Source: Mucilaginibacter sp. KACC 22773 | Lineage (GTDB): Bacteria > Bacteroidota > Bacteroidia > Sphingobacteriales > Sphingobacteriaceae | NCBI RefSeq assembly: GCF_028736215.1 | Contig: NZ_CP117883.1 | Coordinates: 2,108,001 to 2,172,000 of the forward strand | Direction: 5' to 3' | DNA: 64,000 nucleotides | Part shown: one piece after another, positions 18,051 through 26,066 of the stretch | Layout of the letters: each line of letters starts with the position of its first letter | How positions within the stretch are numbered: position 1 is the stretch's first letter | The notes under the pieces: generated by a model | Databases searched by the model: none | Told to the model about the DNA's origin: nothing | The model's input: the letters and a program-made list of their open reading frames with translations, nothing else | Position numbers and translations under genes: made by a program

Positions 18051-19943
18051 ATGACTATCGAAGAAATATTAAAACAGTACTGGAACCATGATCATTTCAG
18101 GCCGATGCAGGCCGAGATCATCAAGTCTGTTTTATTGGGTCATGATACGCTGGCTTTGCTGCCTACAGGTGGTGGTAAATCTGTTTGTTTCCAGGTGCCT
18201 GCGTTAGCTAAAGAGGGGGTATGCATCGTCATATCACCGCTGATTGCCCTGATGAAAGACCAGGTTGAGAACTTAAAAGATAAGGGAATTAATGCCGTAG
18301 CCATCGTGTCCGGAATGGGCCGGCGCGAGATTGACCTGGCGTTGGATAACTGCATTTATGGCACGGTTAAATTTTTATACCTCTCGCCCGAACGTTTACT
18401 GTCAGAACTGGTACAGGAGCGGATAAAATACATGAAGGTGAACCTGATAGCGGTTGACGAAGCGCACTGTATCTCGCAATGGGGCTATGATTTTCGCCCC
18501 CCGTACCTGCACATTGCCGATTTACGCCAATTGCATCCCAATGTGCCTGTGCTTGCCCTTACCGCAACAGCCACGGCTGATGTTAAAAAGGACATCCAGG
18601 ATAAACTGCAATTTAAAAATCCGGTTATCTATCAGCAAAGTTTTGAGCGTAGTAACATCAGCTACGTTGTTCAGGATGCCGAAAATAAATTCAGGCGGAT
18701 GTTGGATATTGCCAAAGGGGTTAAAGGCAGCGGCATCGTATATGTGCGCAGCCGTAAAGATGCCGCCGAAATTGCCAAATATTATAATGAAAACGGTATC
18801 AAAGCCGATTTTTACCACGCTGGTCTGCCTATGGACGAGCGTGCCGAACGCCAGGAAAGCTGGAAAAATAACCGCACGCGGGTAATTGTAGCCACTAATG
18901 CCTTTGGGATGGGTATTGACAAACCCGACGTTCGGTTTGTTATTCATAAAGATATGCCCGAAAGCCTGGAAGCTTATTACCAGGAAGCCGGCAGGGGAGG
19001 CCGCGACGGGCAAAAGGCTTATGGCGTGTTGCTATACACCCATGCCGACAGACTGCGGCAGGAGAAGTTGTTTGAACTTAATTTCCCTACGGTTGATGAA
19101 ATAAAGCATGTTTACCATTGCCTGGCCAACTATTACCAGCTTGCTTATGAAGCAGGAGAGGGGCTTAGCTTTGACCTTGACCTGGGCGAATTTTGCAGCC
19201 GTTTTAAGCTGGATGCTATCAAAACGCTAAACGCCCTTAAGTTTTTGGAAAAAGACGAATACCTGTCGTTCAACGAGAGCGTTTTCCTGCCATCGCGGTT
19301 CAGGTTCGAAGTTGTTAACGAGGTGCTATATAACTTCCAGATCCAGAATGCCGGCTGGGACCCGTTTATTAAAACGTTGTTGCGGTCATACGGCGGCGCG
19401 TTTGAAAATTATGTTAAAATCAAAGAGTATGACCTGTCAAGGCGTACTACATTAAGCGTTCAGCAGGTTGTTGAAGGGTTGTTGCAGCTACAGCAGTTTG
19501 GCTTAATTAGCTATCTTCAGCAAACAGATAAACCACAGGTTACTTATTTAAAAGCGCGGCAGCAATCAAACAGGCTGTTTATCAACAAGAACTACATCCA
19601 GGAGCGTAAGGAAACTTACCGCCAAAAAATGGAGGCAGTTTTTGCGTATGCTGTTCATAAACAGTGCCGCAGCCAAATGTTACTGGCTTATTTTGATGAG
19701 CCCAACGCCCGCAAATGCGGCATCTGCGATGTTTGCCTCGACGAAAAGCGCCACAAAAACGAAGATGAACTTTTTGATAACATTACCAACGAGGTTGTAC
19801 AACTGCTCAGCATCTCAACCCCCGATATCGGCACATTGATAACCACCATCAACATAGGTACCGAAAAAGATAAAATGGAAACCATCCGCCTGCTGCTTGA
19901 TGCCGGCAAAATAAAAACCGACGGGGAGAAGTATTATCTTTAA
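18051..19943 (+). CDS. recQ: ATP-dependent DNA helicase RecQ
   Basis: 630 aa. 3'-5' superfamily 2 helicase of recombination and repair. Motif I is LALLPTGGGKSVCFQVPAL (about 31-49), motif II is VDEAHCISQWGYDFRP, motif III is LALTATAT, motif V is VIVATNAFGMGIDKPDVRFV and motif VI is YYQEAGRGGRDG. The RQC zinc site follows at about 544-568 (CRSQM...CGICDVC), then a winged-helix-like tail. No HRDC domain is evident, which is common in Bacteroidota short RecQ paralogs. The ATG lies just after a repeat arm, so there is little room for a ribosome-binding site. Confidence 0.96.
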   Translation: MTIEEILKQYWNHDHFRPMQAEIIKSVLLGHDTLALLPTGGGKSVCFQVPALAKEGVCIVISPLIALMKDQVENLKDKGINAVAIVSGMGRREIDLALDNCIYGTVKFLYLSPERLLSELVQERIKYMKVNLIAVDEAHCISQWGYDFRPPYLHIADLRQLHPNVPVLALTATATADVKKDIQDKLQFKNPVIYQQSFERSNISYVVQDAENKFRRMLDIAKGVKGSGIVYVRSRKDAAEIAKYYNENGIKADFYHAGLPMDERAERQESWKNNRTRVIVATNAFGMGIDKPDVRFVIHKDMPESLEAYYQEAGRGGRDGQKAYGVLLYTHADRLRQEKLFELNFPTVDEIKHVYHCLANYYQLAYEAGEGLSFDLDLGEFCSRFKLDAIKTLNALKFLEKDEYLSFNESVFLPSRFRFEVVNEVLYNFQIQNAGWDPFIKTLLRSYGGAFENYVKIKEYDLSRRTTLSVQQVVEGLLQLQQFGLISYLQQTDKPQVTYLKARQQSNRLFINKNYIQERKETYRQKMEAVFAYAVHKQCRSQMLLAYFDEPNARKCGICDVCLDEKRHKNEDELFDNITNEVVQLLSISTPDIGTLITTINIGTEKDKMETIRLLLDAGKIKTDGEKYYL

Positions 19944-19946
19944 TTG

Positions 19947-20145
19947 GTTCTGAGGTCTGAGGCCGGGATTCTGAGGTCTGAAGCCTCAGCCCCGATGGAC
20001 GAGTGTGGTTTCGTTGCGAGGTAACGGAGCGAAATCGATACTTATGGTCTATATACTCCATCTCAGGTATCCCGAGCTTCGTTCCCGAACATTGTAACCC
20101 GATCTCAGTCCTCCGACCACAGATTCCAGTCCTCAGATCCTCCAA
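19947..20145. repeat. Gene-end inverted repeat, vocabulary CTGAGGTCTGA
   Basis: Left arm 19947-19995 (TTCTGAGGTCTGAGGCCGGG and a second copy) pairs imperfectly with 20096-20145 (CTCAGTCCTCCGACC, CCAGTCCTCAGATCC). It begins right after the recQ stop and fills most of the 352-base gap. No ORF of coding quality is inside. The remaining part of the gap (20146-20295) is AT-rich with no recognised signal. Confidence 0.7.
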
Positions 20146-20295
20146 ATTCACCGTATAAATTATACGCTTCACCGACAAAAAACCTGCATACAACTAATAC
20201 ACCGGAAACGGCTGTAACGATTTTTATTGGAGATCGTCATATAGGTGTATTTAAAAATAACAAAATAATTACTTGACAATCAAAATATTAATACC

Positions 20296-20895
20296 ATGAA
20301 AACTAACTTAATAGCCATTTTTACAGTAATAGTTACCGTATTGGGCATCACAAATTCAACTTACGCATCTGTAGATAATAATAACAATAAAGGCGTAGTT
20401 TTAACCGATATCAGCAGCATCAATAAAATAGAAGTTTACGGTAACGTACAGGTATACGTTACTACCGGGACAGCCGACCAGGTAAAGGTTTACAACCAAT
20501 ATTATGCCGAAAGCGCTTTGGTACAATCACAAAAAGGTGTATTGAGGATTTCATCATACAAAACCGAAAAACTGGTGGTTTGGGTTACTGCAAAAGAGCT
20601 TTCCTCAATAACCGCTTATGATAATGCCGAAATAAAATCATTCGGAAACTTATCATCTATCGAGCTTGATGTTAAATTGTACAACAATGCGTCTGCCGAT
20701 TTAAAATTAGATGCCTACAGCGCCAGTGTTACCATGAATGATCATGCAAAAGCAAATTTAAGCGGCAATGTAACTGAATATAGCCAGGTACGTAACATAG
20801 CATCAAGTGTTAACCGCACTTACCTGGTGACTGAAAATGCAACCGATAAATTAACCGGTGCACCAGCCAAAGCCGCCGAATATGCAGGTATATAA
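20296..20895 (+). CDS. GIN-domain (DUF2807-like) secreted protein
   Basis: 199 aa. N-terminal signal peptide MKTNLIAIFTVIVTVLGITN with cleavage near TYAS. The body, KIEVYGNVQVYVTTGTADQV then LRISSYKTEKLVVWVTAKEL and ITAYDNAEIKSFG, is a beta-helical GIN/head domain (DUF2807-like) of Bacteroidota cell-envelope proteins. Its function is unknown. It is shorter than usual two-half DUF2807 proteins. It is followed by long repeat-rich DNA, so it is probably monocistronic. Confidence 0.78.
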   Translation: MKTNLIAIFTVIVTVLGITNSTYASVDNNNNKGVVLTDISSINKIEVYGNVQVYVTTGTADQVKVYNQYYAESALVQSQKGVLRISSYKTEKLVVWVTAKELSSITAYDNAEIKSFGNLSSIELDVKLYNNASADLKLDAYSASVTMNDHAKANLSGNVTEYSQVRNIASSVNRTYLVTENATDKLTGAPAKAAEYAGI

Positions 20896-20950
20896 TCGTT
20901 CACTGGTTCACTTTGGTTCATTAGTTCACTGGTTCATTAGTTCATTGGTC
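20896..20950. repeat. GGTTCATTAGTTCA word array after the GIN gene
   Basis: Degenerate tandem words (GTTCACTGGTTCACTTT, GGTTCATTAGTTCACTGG) start at the stop codon. The complementary words ATGAACC form the array at 21127-21224, so the two could pair over about 180 bases. Similar words lie after gltA. Confidence 0.65.
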
Positions 20951-20979
20951 TTGCCTGCCCGTTGCAGAAAGACTTAGCC

Positions 20980-21006
20980 AGCCACCTCGCAAGGGTGGCT
21001 GTTTTT
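20980..21006 (+). terminator. Hairpin with T tract
   Basis: AGCCACC (20980-20986) pairs with GGTGGCT (20994-21000), followed by GTTTTT. Likely the terminator of the GIN-domain gene. Confidence 0.75.
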
Positions 21007-21040
21007 GTAGGTATTAGACGTTTGTCTGCCTGCCGTTGAA

Positions 21041-21073
21041 AGACCTACGAAGTTTTTAAAACTTCGTAAGTCT
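21041..21073. repeat. Near-perfect 33-bp palindrome
   Basis: AGACCTACGAAGTTTT and AAAACTTCGTAAGTCT are complementary except for one base pair and the odd central T. It looks like a dispersed intergenic palindrome, not a T-tailed terminator. Confidence 0.65.
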
Positions 21074-21126
21074 GGTGCTCTCCAGCCCGAACGCTTTTTG
21101 CCCTGCATGCCCGCAATGCCCGCGTT

Positions 21127-21224
21127 CCATGAACCATGAACCATGAACCATGAACCATGAACCATGAACCATGAACCATGAACCATGAACCATGAACCAT
21201 GAACCATGAACCATGAACCATGAA
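21127..21224. repeat. Heptamer array (CCATGAA)14
   Basis: Fourteen perfect copies of the 7-bp unit CCATGAA, 98 bases, ending 17 bases before a TATATTTG box. Perfect identity of all copies points to recent expansion or contraction by slippage. The unit length is not a multiple of three and no gene spans it. The 570-base gap 20896-21465 otherwise holds the word array, terminator, palindrome, promoter and leader listed separately. Confidence 0.9.
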
Positions 21225-21240
21225 ATGTGCTAAAAAATCG

Positions 21241-21248
21241 TATATTTG
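21241..21248 (+). promoter_or_regulatory. -7 box with long leader
   Basis: TATATTTG matches TAnnTTTG exactly. The next start codon is at 21466, so transcription from here gives a leader of about 210 nt. No -33 TTG is seen, the region just upstream being the heptamer array. Confidence 0.5.
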
Positions 21249-21465
21249 CGTAATAACGGAAAATTATAGCTATTTCCCGATAGCCGCCACTGTCAATTTT
21301 TATTGATCAGGGTTCATTTTTATCCCCGCTGATACCGTTGCTGCCCGGAATTTAATTAATGAGATCCTCTTCATTTTGTGCCGATACCGAACTTTTGTTC
21401 CGTTGATCAGATTGATACAGTTGTAAACCGGGAAATGCACATTGTTTAACTAAATTTTAATAAAC

Positions 21466-21654
21466 ATGGCTAAATCGCAGGCAACATTCATGAAAAAACA
21501 ACTCGAAAAAAATCGTCAGAAGAAAAAAGAAGATAAAGAACAACGTAAACTGGAGCGCCAGCAAAACGGCGGCGGCAGCGACCTGGACAGTATGATGGCC
21601 TACGTTAACGAGTTTGGCGAAATTGTATCTACTCCCCCTGAAAAAAAAGGATAA
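21466..21654 (+). CDS. Small highly charged Bacteroidota protein
   Basis: 62 aa. MAKSQATFMKKQLEKNRQKK followed by a Lys/Glu/Arg-rich helix, a Gly-Ser linker, then DSMMAYVNEFGEIVSTPPEK. This type is common in Bacteroidota, frequently beside or fused upstream of cold-shock domain genes, though no cold-shock gene is next to it here. The basic half could bind nucleic acid and the conserved MAYVNEFGEI tail is a second small motif. It is predicted cytosolic. The function is unknown. The long leader would fit post-transcriptional control. Confidence 0.72.
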   Translation: MAKSQATFMKKQLEKNRQKKKEDKEQRKLERQQNGGGSDLDSMMAYVNEFGEIVSTPPEKKG

Positions 21655-21774
21655 CCCATCCGCTTTACAATATTATGTAGTGTAACACAATGAATGTTTA
21701 CACTACATAAAAAATTGTAATGTTTTATCTATAAAAAGCCTCAATTTACCCCTTGTAATTGGTAGCTTTACGCT

Positions 21775-21981
21775 ATGATCAACAAAAACCAGCTAAAAGT
21801 GATTATGGGCATTGGGTTGGTTTTATTTGCTACGGGTATTATAATGCGCAGGTACTTTCCGTTACTGCATCCTCAATTGGCATTTGTTATCAGTAGCTGC
21901 AGCCCTGCTATATTGACGGTTGGTTTTTTAAATCTGTGGCGAATAAGGCGGTCTGCCCGCAAAAATGTTTCAAAGCACTGA
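21775..21981 (+). CDS. Small two-helix membrane protein
   Basis: 68 aa. Two hydrophobic segments (VIMGIGLVLFATGIIM at about 9-24 and FVISSCSPAILTVGFLNLW at about 37-55) are separated by a short RRYFPLLHP loop and followed by a basic RRSARKN tail, consistent with two transmembrane helices. I do not recognise a family. Codon use looks like the neighbours. It is flanked by AT-rich gaps and appears monocistronic. Confidence 0.55.
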   Translation: MINKNQLKVIMGIGLVLFATGIIMRRYFPLLHPQLAFVISSCSPAILTVGFLNLWRIRRSARKNVSKH

Positions 21982-22057
21982 AAAATCTGCATTTTTTAAA
22001 TTGAACCTTTTTAGTTTTCAATTGTCGTACCTAAAAAATACCGACGATTAAACTGCC

Positions 22058-22549
22058 ATGAAAATAAACTTTTACTTACTGGTTTCTATTGCTTTGCTGG
22101 CATCCTGTTCTGGTAGCAATAACACAGCCGATAATGATACAACAATTTCAATACTTTCGCCGGCCGATACGCAATTGGGCAGTGCGCCAAATGCCCCGGC
22201 TGTAAACATGCGATATTGTTTTTTTTATACTGATGGTACACGGGCCCAGGATACAACCGAGGTAAGTATATTCATAAACGGCAATAAAGTTACCGGCGAT
22301 ATGTACTGGATGCCAAAGCAGAAAGATGCCCGGAAGGGAACTTTAACGGGTACGCTTGCGGGTAACGCTATTAAGGCCGTATGGAATTATACACAGGAGG
22401 GAAGTACCGACACTATGGCCGTTGAATTTCAACTACGGGGGAACGCGCTGGCGCAAAAGCCTTATCAATACGATGCCAAAACCGGCAGGCAGCAAACCAA
22501 TAACTCGGCTGCCTATACCGTAATTTACAATATGAAAAATTGCAAGTAA
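22058..22549 (+). CDS. Uncharacterised lipoprotein
   Basis: 163 aa. Signal peptide MKINFYLLVSIALLASC with lipobox LASC (Cys17), then an Asn/Asp-rich linker. The mature part has beta-strand character, with RYCFFYTDGTRAQDTTEV, INGNKVTGDMYWMPKQKDAR and GTLTGTLAGNAIKAVWNYTQEG, similar to small Bacteroidota envelope lipoproteins that carry a single beta-sandwich. Two mature cysteines (in RYCFF and the C-terminal NCK) could pair. No function is known. The next small membrane gene follows after 35 bases and may be co-transcribed. Confidence 0.65.
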   Translation: MKINFYLLVSIALLASCSGSNNTADNDTTISILSPADTQLGSAPNAPAVNMRYCFFYTDGTRAQDTTEVSIFINGNKVTGDMYWMPKQKDARKGTLTGTLAGNAIKAVWNYTQEGSTDTMAVEFQLRGNALAQKPYQYDAKTGRQQTNNSAAYTVIYNMKNCK

Positions 22550-22584
22550 TTATTTAATTTAGATAAAATTATCACCATCAAAAA

Positions 22585-22782
22585 ATGAAAACCAGGGACA
22601 CCAGCATACTTTATCTTGTATTGGGATTATATACCCTCATGATCAGTTGGTATTATAACCATTCGCTGATTTTGTTGCTTATCCATTACCTTATCTGGCC
22701 GGTTTACCTGGTGTACGAATTGCTGATTGGCCACCTTGCCCACGGGCTTTGGCGTACAATTCCGCTATCGTATTTTAATTAG
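22585..22782 (+). CDS. Small membrane protein
   Basis: 65 aa, two predicted transmembrane segments (SILYLVLGLYTLMISWYY and SLILLLIHYLIWPVYLVYEL) and a short tail GHLAHGLWRTIPLSYFN. I do not recognise a family. It is 35 bases after the lipoprotein gene and followed by a clear terminator, so it is likely the last gene of a two-gene unit. Confidence 0.6.
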   Translation: MKTRDTSILYLVLGLYTLMISWYYNHSLILLLIHYLIWPVYLVYELLIGHLAHGLWRTIPLSYFN

Positions 22783-22812
22783 TATAGCTGTCAAAATATT
22801 TTTTACTATTTA

Positions 22813-22839
22813 TGCCCGGTTAACAGCCGGGCATTTTTT
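22813..22839 (+). terminator. Rho-independent terminator
   Basis: TGCCCGG (22813-22819) and CCGGGCA (22827-22833) form the stem, followed by TTTTTT. Confidence 0.88.
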
Positions 22840-22906
22840 GTTTTAAATTAGCTATCAGGTGGCATAGGAACACCCGGCCCGGTTGTTACCACGCAACGCT
22901 GGTTTA

Positions 22907-23236
22907 TCAAACCTTTTCAACAACAACTGCTGTGCCGTATGCCAATACTTCGGTAATGCCCTGCATTACTTCGTTTGCGTCGTAACGCATGTTGATAATG
23001 GCATTTGCGCCAATGGCCTGGGCATGCTGTATCAAAAGCTGGTAGGCTTCTTCACGGGCGTTTTCGCAAAGCTCAACATAAATAGAAAGCCGGCCGCCAA
23101 AAAGCGACTGAAAACCACCGGCAATATTGCCCAGCGCGCTGCGGCTGCGTACGGTAATACCACGTACAACACCTAAATGTTTAACTACCCGGTAACCATC
23201 TAATCCGGTACTGGTTGTAATAAGCGAAGTATCCAT
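22907..23236 (-). CDS. YbjQ/UPF0145 family protein
   Basis: 109 aa, full length for the YbjQ (UPF0145, heavy-metal-binding-like) family. Signatures are STGLDGYRVVKHLGVVRGITVRSRS, GGRLSIYVELCENAREEAYQ and ANAIINMRYDANEVMQGITEVLAYGTAV. Members form pentameric beta-alpha oligomers in the cytosol, with uncertain function. It is 62 bases downstream of ppnP on the same strand. Confidence 0.92.
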   Translation of the reverse strand: MDTSLITTSTGLDGYRVVKHLGVVRGITVRSRSALGNIAGGFQSLFGGRLSIYVELCENAREEAYQLLIQHAQAIGANAIINMRYDANEVMQGITEVLAYGTAVVVEKV

Positions 23237-23298
23237 TGTTTTATTTAGTTTATGTTGATTAGAGTGCAGGCAAGGCCAAATGTTACAATAATGGCTGC

Positions 23299-23580
23299 TT
23301 ACCGGTATTTACACAAGTACGAACTTTGAACGTGCGTTTTTACCTTGAATTTTATATTGGCCTCAACTTCAAACGATTGACCCGGTGTGTAAGTTTGCCA
23401 TTCATCTTCGCCAGGTAACAGTACATCCAGCCCGCCTTCAATAACGGTCATGGTTTCGTGGCTCGATGTGCCAAATTCATACTCGCCTTTTTCCATTACG
23501 CCGATGGTGCTTTTCCCTTCTGCGCTGGTATAGCCCAGTGATTTTACCGTGCCTTCAAAATATTCGTTTACGTGAATCAT
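23299..23580 (-). CDS. ppnP: Pyrimidine/purine nucleoside phosphorylase PpnP
   Basis: 93 aa, full length for the small cupin-fold PpnP (formerly UPF0345). It phosphorolyses diverse nucleosides to ribose 1-phosphate and free base. Motifs include NEYFEGTVKSLGY, STIGVMEKGEYEFGTSSHE, TVIEGGLDVLLPG and PGQSFEVEANIKFKVK, covering the cupin strands; the C-terminus is SYLCKYR. It is cytosolic. It lies upstream of ybjQ on the same strand. Confidence 0.94.
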   Translation of the reverse strand: MIHVNEYFEGTVKSLGYTSAEGKSTIGVMEKGEYEFGTSSHETMTVIEGGLDVLLPGEDEWQTYTPGQSFEVEANIKFKVKTHVQSSYLCKYR

Positions 23581-23691
23581 ATTTTTTAAATTAAGCGCCT
23601 AATATGCCTAAATAAAATCATTTGTTTTAATAAATGCCGGCCTTAAATAATTCAGGGTAAAACTGCCGAATGTTAAAATATGTGAAAAAAT

Positions 23692-23699
23692 TAACTTTG
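23692..23699 (+). promoter_or_regulatory. Candidate -7 box
   Basis: TAACTTTG matches TAnnTTTG 76 bases before the lipoprotein gene at 23775. No -33 TTG at good spacing. Confidence 0.35.
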
Positions 23700-23774
23700 G
23701 TTGTAATTATTAATCTGCAAAGAGCGTTATTTGCATAAAATCTGCAAGGCGCATAGTTTGCACAAAATTTATAT

Positions 23775-24347
23775 ATGAGGAAAATTCAACTTATTGTTCT
23801 GTTACTTATATCGGCTATCTACTTCCAAGGCTGTAAAAAAGACGTTGTTACTTCTGCTTCTACCACATCTGATAAAATACTTGCTGCAAATATTAATGGT
23901 GTTGAATGGTACCCGGATACGGTTACCGCACGGATTACTTTTAACAGTACTACAAAAGTTAAAACCTTTTCGGTAATTGGTACTGCCAATTCAAAGCGGG
24001 TTATCTTTAATATCAATGTGCCCAACAGCACAAATACCAATAGTTTTCCTTTAGCCACATATAAAGTAGACGGCACGGGAAAATTAAACATGACTTATTA
24101 CACCCAGCAAAGAAACGATGCTGGCGTTTATGTGTTTGTACAAACCGGCACTGTTGAACCGGGCTCCGGATTGGCTACCATAACTGCAATTGATACGGTT
24201 GCCAAAGTAATTACCGGAACATATTCGTTTACCTCAAAAAAGGTTAATCTTAATCCTGACGGAAGCTATCAATCCATAGAAATATCGCAGATACTTTTAG
24301 GCACCTTCGATAAATTACCATATCAATTAGGAGATGGCAATTTATAG
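23775..24347 (+). CDS. Uncharacterised lipoprotein (DUF6252-like)
   Basis: 190 aa. Signal peptide MRKIQLIVLLLISAIYFQGC with lipobox FQGC (Cys20), then KKD, the usual Bacteroidota surface-export-like residues. The mature part has NINGVEWYPDTVTARI and a second half GLATITAIDTVAKVITGTYSF, repeating the pattern of DUF6252-type envelope lipoproteins where a 'GTFSF' strand closes the domain. The fold is probably a single beta sandwich. The function is unknown. The gene ends in a strong terminator and stands alone. Confidence 0.68.
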   Translation: MRKIQLIVLLLISAIYFQGCKKDVVTSASTTSDKILAANINGVEWYPDTVTARITFNSTTKVKTFSVIGTANSKRVIFNINVPNSTNTNSFPLATYKVDGTGKLNMTYYTQQRNDAGVYVFVQTGTVEPGSGLATITAIDTVAKVITGTYSFTSKKVNLNPDGSYQSIEISQILLGTFDKLPYQLGDGNL

Positions 24348-24378
24348 CCGGGCATAGCCAGGTATTTTGCAAAATATT

Positions 24379-24414
24379 AAAGCCCTCTGTTGAAAAACAG
24401 AGGGCTTTGTTTTT
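24379..24414 (+). terminator. Rho-independent terminator
   Basis: AAAGCCCTCTGT (24379-24390) pairs with ACAGAGGGCTTT (24397-24408), followed by GTTTTT. Confidence 0.92.
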
Positions 24415-24476
24415 ATATCCATTTTTTAGCTAAAGTCAAAACCGCCCTTTCCGGGCTACAACTAAACTGCCAGGTG

Positions 24477-24863
24477 TTAAGCTGGTTTTGTAGGCGAAGG
24501 GGTTGTAGGCATAGGTGTGGGCGTAGGACTTGGGTTTGGCGTAGGTGCGGGGTTTGGAGTCGGGGTTGGGCTCGGAGTGGGCGTAGGGCTCGGATTTGGC
24601 ACAGGTGCAGGTGTTGGCGATGGAACAGGTGCCGGGTCAGTAGGTGTTGGTGTTGGCGACGGTACAGGTGCCGGGGTTGGCGCCGGAGCAGGTGTTTTTG
24701 GCGTCTTTTTCTTTTTACCTGGTATAGTATCGGTTACCATACCTTTTTTTGCGATGATTCCGTTGTCGCCGGTACCATTAATGGCCGTATGATTGGCGGC
24801 AAAAACTACCGAACATGCAAATGATAATGCTACAGCTGCTGCTGTTAACTTTAAATTTTTCAT
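24477..24863 (-). CDS. Secreted Pro/Thr-rich repeat protein
   Basis: 128 aa. Signal peptide [20 protein letters not shown] with cleavage near FAANH. A short acidic/Gly region and a basic GKKKKTP patch lead to about 75 residues of PTP/PAP/PSP/PNP repeats to the C-terminus. Such extended polyproline-type regions work as spacers or cell-wall/surface stalks; here there is no second domain. The repeat DNA also opens a long Gly/Val frame on the other strand, which is a shadow. The function is unknown. Confidence 0.7.
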   Translation of the reverse strand: MKNLKLTAAAVALSFACSVVFAANHTAINGTGDNGIIAKKGMVTDTIPGKKKKTPKTPAPAPTPAPVPSPTPTPTDPAPVPSPTPAPVPNPSPTPTPSPTPTPNPAPTPNPSPTPTPMPTTPSPTKPA

Positions 24864-25060
24864 AATAATTTATTTTAAATTAATAAATTAACTTAAATGA
24901 TAACAGTGCCAATAAGCTTTAGTTTTCATTAATTGTGATAACTCTTTTTTTGAACAAGAAAACTACCAGCATTTTTAGTCATCAGCGACTGCGAAAGTGC
25001 GCCGCTCAACATTAGCGTTTTGCTAAAACAATATATTGCGTTAACGCTTTATGGTTTTGT

Positions 25061-25996
25061 ATGGCATCATCAAACAAGTCTATTTATGCTGCGCTGGCGG
25101 CAAATTTGCTTATCGCTTTAACCAAATTTATGGCAGGCTTTTTTAGTAACAGTGCCGCTATGGTAGCCGAGGGGGTACACTCTGTGGTTGACACCGCCAA
25201 CCAGGTATTATTGTTGTTTGGTTTGCACCAAAGCCGCAAAAAGCCCGATGCAAAGCATCCTTTTGGCTATGGTAAGGAGTTGTATTTTTATTCGTTCATC
25301 GTGTCGATACTCATATTTGGGCTGGGCGGGGGCGTTTCCATATACCAGGGTATTGCCCATATCATCACGCCCGAAGTTCCGGGTAACCCAACCTGGAATT
25401 ACGCGGTGTTGGGCATGTCGGTAATATTCGAGGGTTCATCGTTGTTAATAGCGGCCAAAGAGTTTAACAAACTGCGTAGCGAGCTTTCGTGGTGGCAGGC
25501 TATTGTCAAGAGTAAAGATCCATCAACTTTTTTGGTGCTGTTTGAAGATAGCGCGGCCGTTATAGGCCTGGTTATCGTAGCTGTTTGTATGTTTATCGGT
25601 CATACTTATCACATTAATTATCTTGATGGCCTGGCCTCATTGCTGGTTGGATTGGTGCTCATATTTGTTTCTATAATACTTGCGCGCGAAAGCCGCAGTT
25701 TGCTCATGGGCGAGGGGATAGGCGCAAGCACTAAAAAACACATCATCGAAATTGTAGAGCAGGATCACGACGTTTTAAAGCTCATGCACCTCATGTCAAC
25801 CTATCAATCGCCTACCGAGGTTTTGCTCATGCTAATCATTTCGTTTAAAAGTAACCTGGATACCGCGGGCATTAATAATGCTATTATTCGCATCCGCAAC
25901 CGGGTAAAAGATGAGTATAGCCTCATTCACTTTGTTATTATCCAACCAGATACCTTTATGGAAAAAGTAAGCCCCAATATGCAGTTGTACGTTTAA
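25061..25996 (+). CDS. Cation diffusion facilitator family transporter
   Basis: 311 aa. Six-helix CDF transmembrane domain: motif HSVVDTANQVLLLFG in helix 2 (HSxxD) and DGLASLLVGLVLI in helix 6. The helix 5 site reads EDSAAVIG where most bacterial Zn/Fe exporters have HxxxD, as in the SLC30A9-like branch. The cytosolic C-terminal domain (about 215-311) is short, ending FVIIQPDTFMEKVSPNMQLYV. It exchanges divalent metal for protons at the inner membrane. The metal is unknown, and the helix 5 change argues against simply calling it a zinc exporter. Confidence 0.9.
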   Translation: MASSNKSIYAALAANLLIALTKFMAGFFSNSAAMVAEGVHSVVDTANQVLLLFGLHQSRKKPDAKHPFGYGKELYFYSFIVSILIFGLGGGVSIYQGIAHIITPEVPGNPTWNYAVLGMSVIFEGSSLLIAAKEFNKLRSELSWWQAIVKSKDPSTFLVLFEDSAAVIGLVIVAVCMFIGHTYHINYLDGLASLLVGLVLIFVSIILARESRSLLMGEGIGASTKKHIIEIVEQDHDVLKLMHLMSTYQSPTEVLLMLIISFKSNLDTAGINNAIIRIRNRVKDEYSLIHFVIIQPDTFMEKVSPNMQLYV

Positions 25997-26066
25997 TTGG
26001 TAATTGTAAAATAAACATCCTCCATATCTGAAAAAATAGCTAATATGCAGTGCTAAACTTATTATC

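Noticed and set aside
20974..21207. Open frame coding MVHGSWF repeats on the minus strand
   Set aside because: It is the translation of the 7-bp CCATGAA array, with no family likeness and no start context.
21127..21224. CRISPR-like tandem array
   Set aside because: Unit of 7 bp without spacers; no cas genes in the window. It is a simple tandem repeat.
24390..24824. Long Cys/Arg/Trp-rich and Gly/Val-rich open frames on the plus strand
   Set aside because: They are shadows of the Pro/Thr repeat gene on the minus strand; codon periodicity and a signal peptide support only the minus-strand frame.
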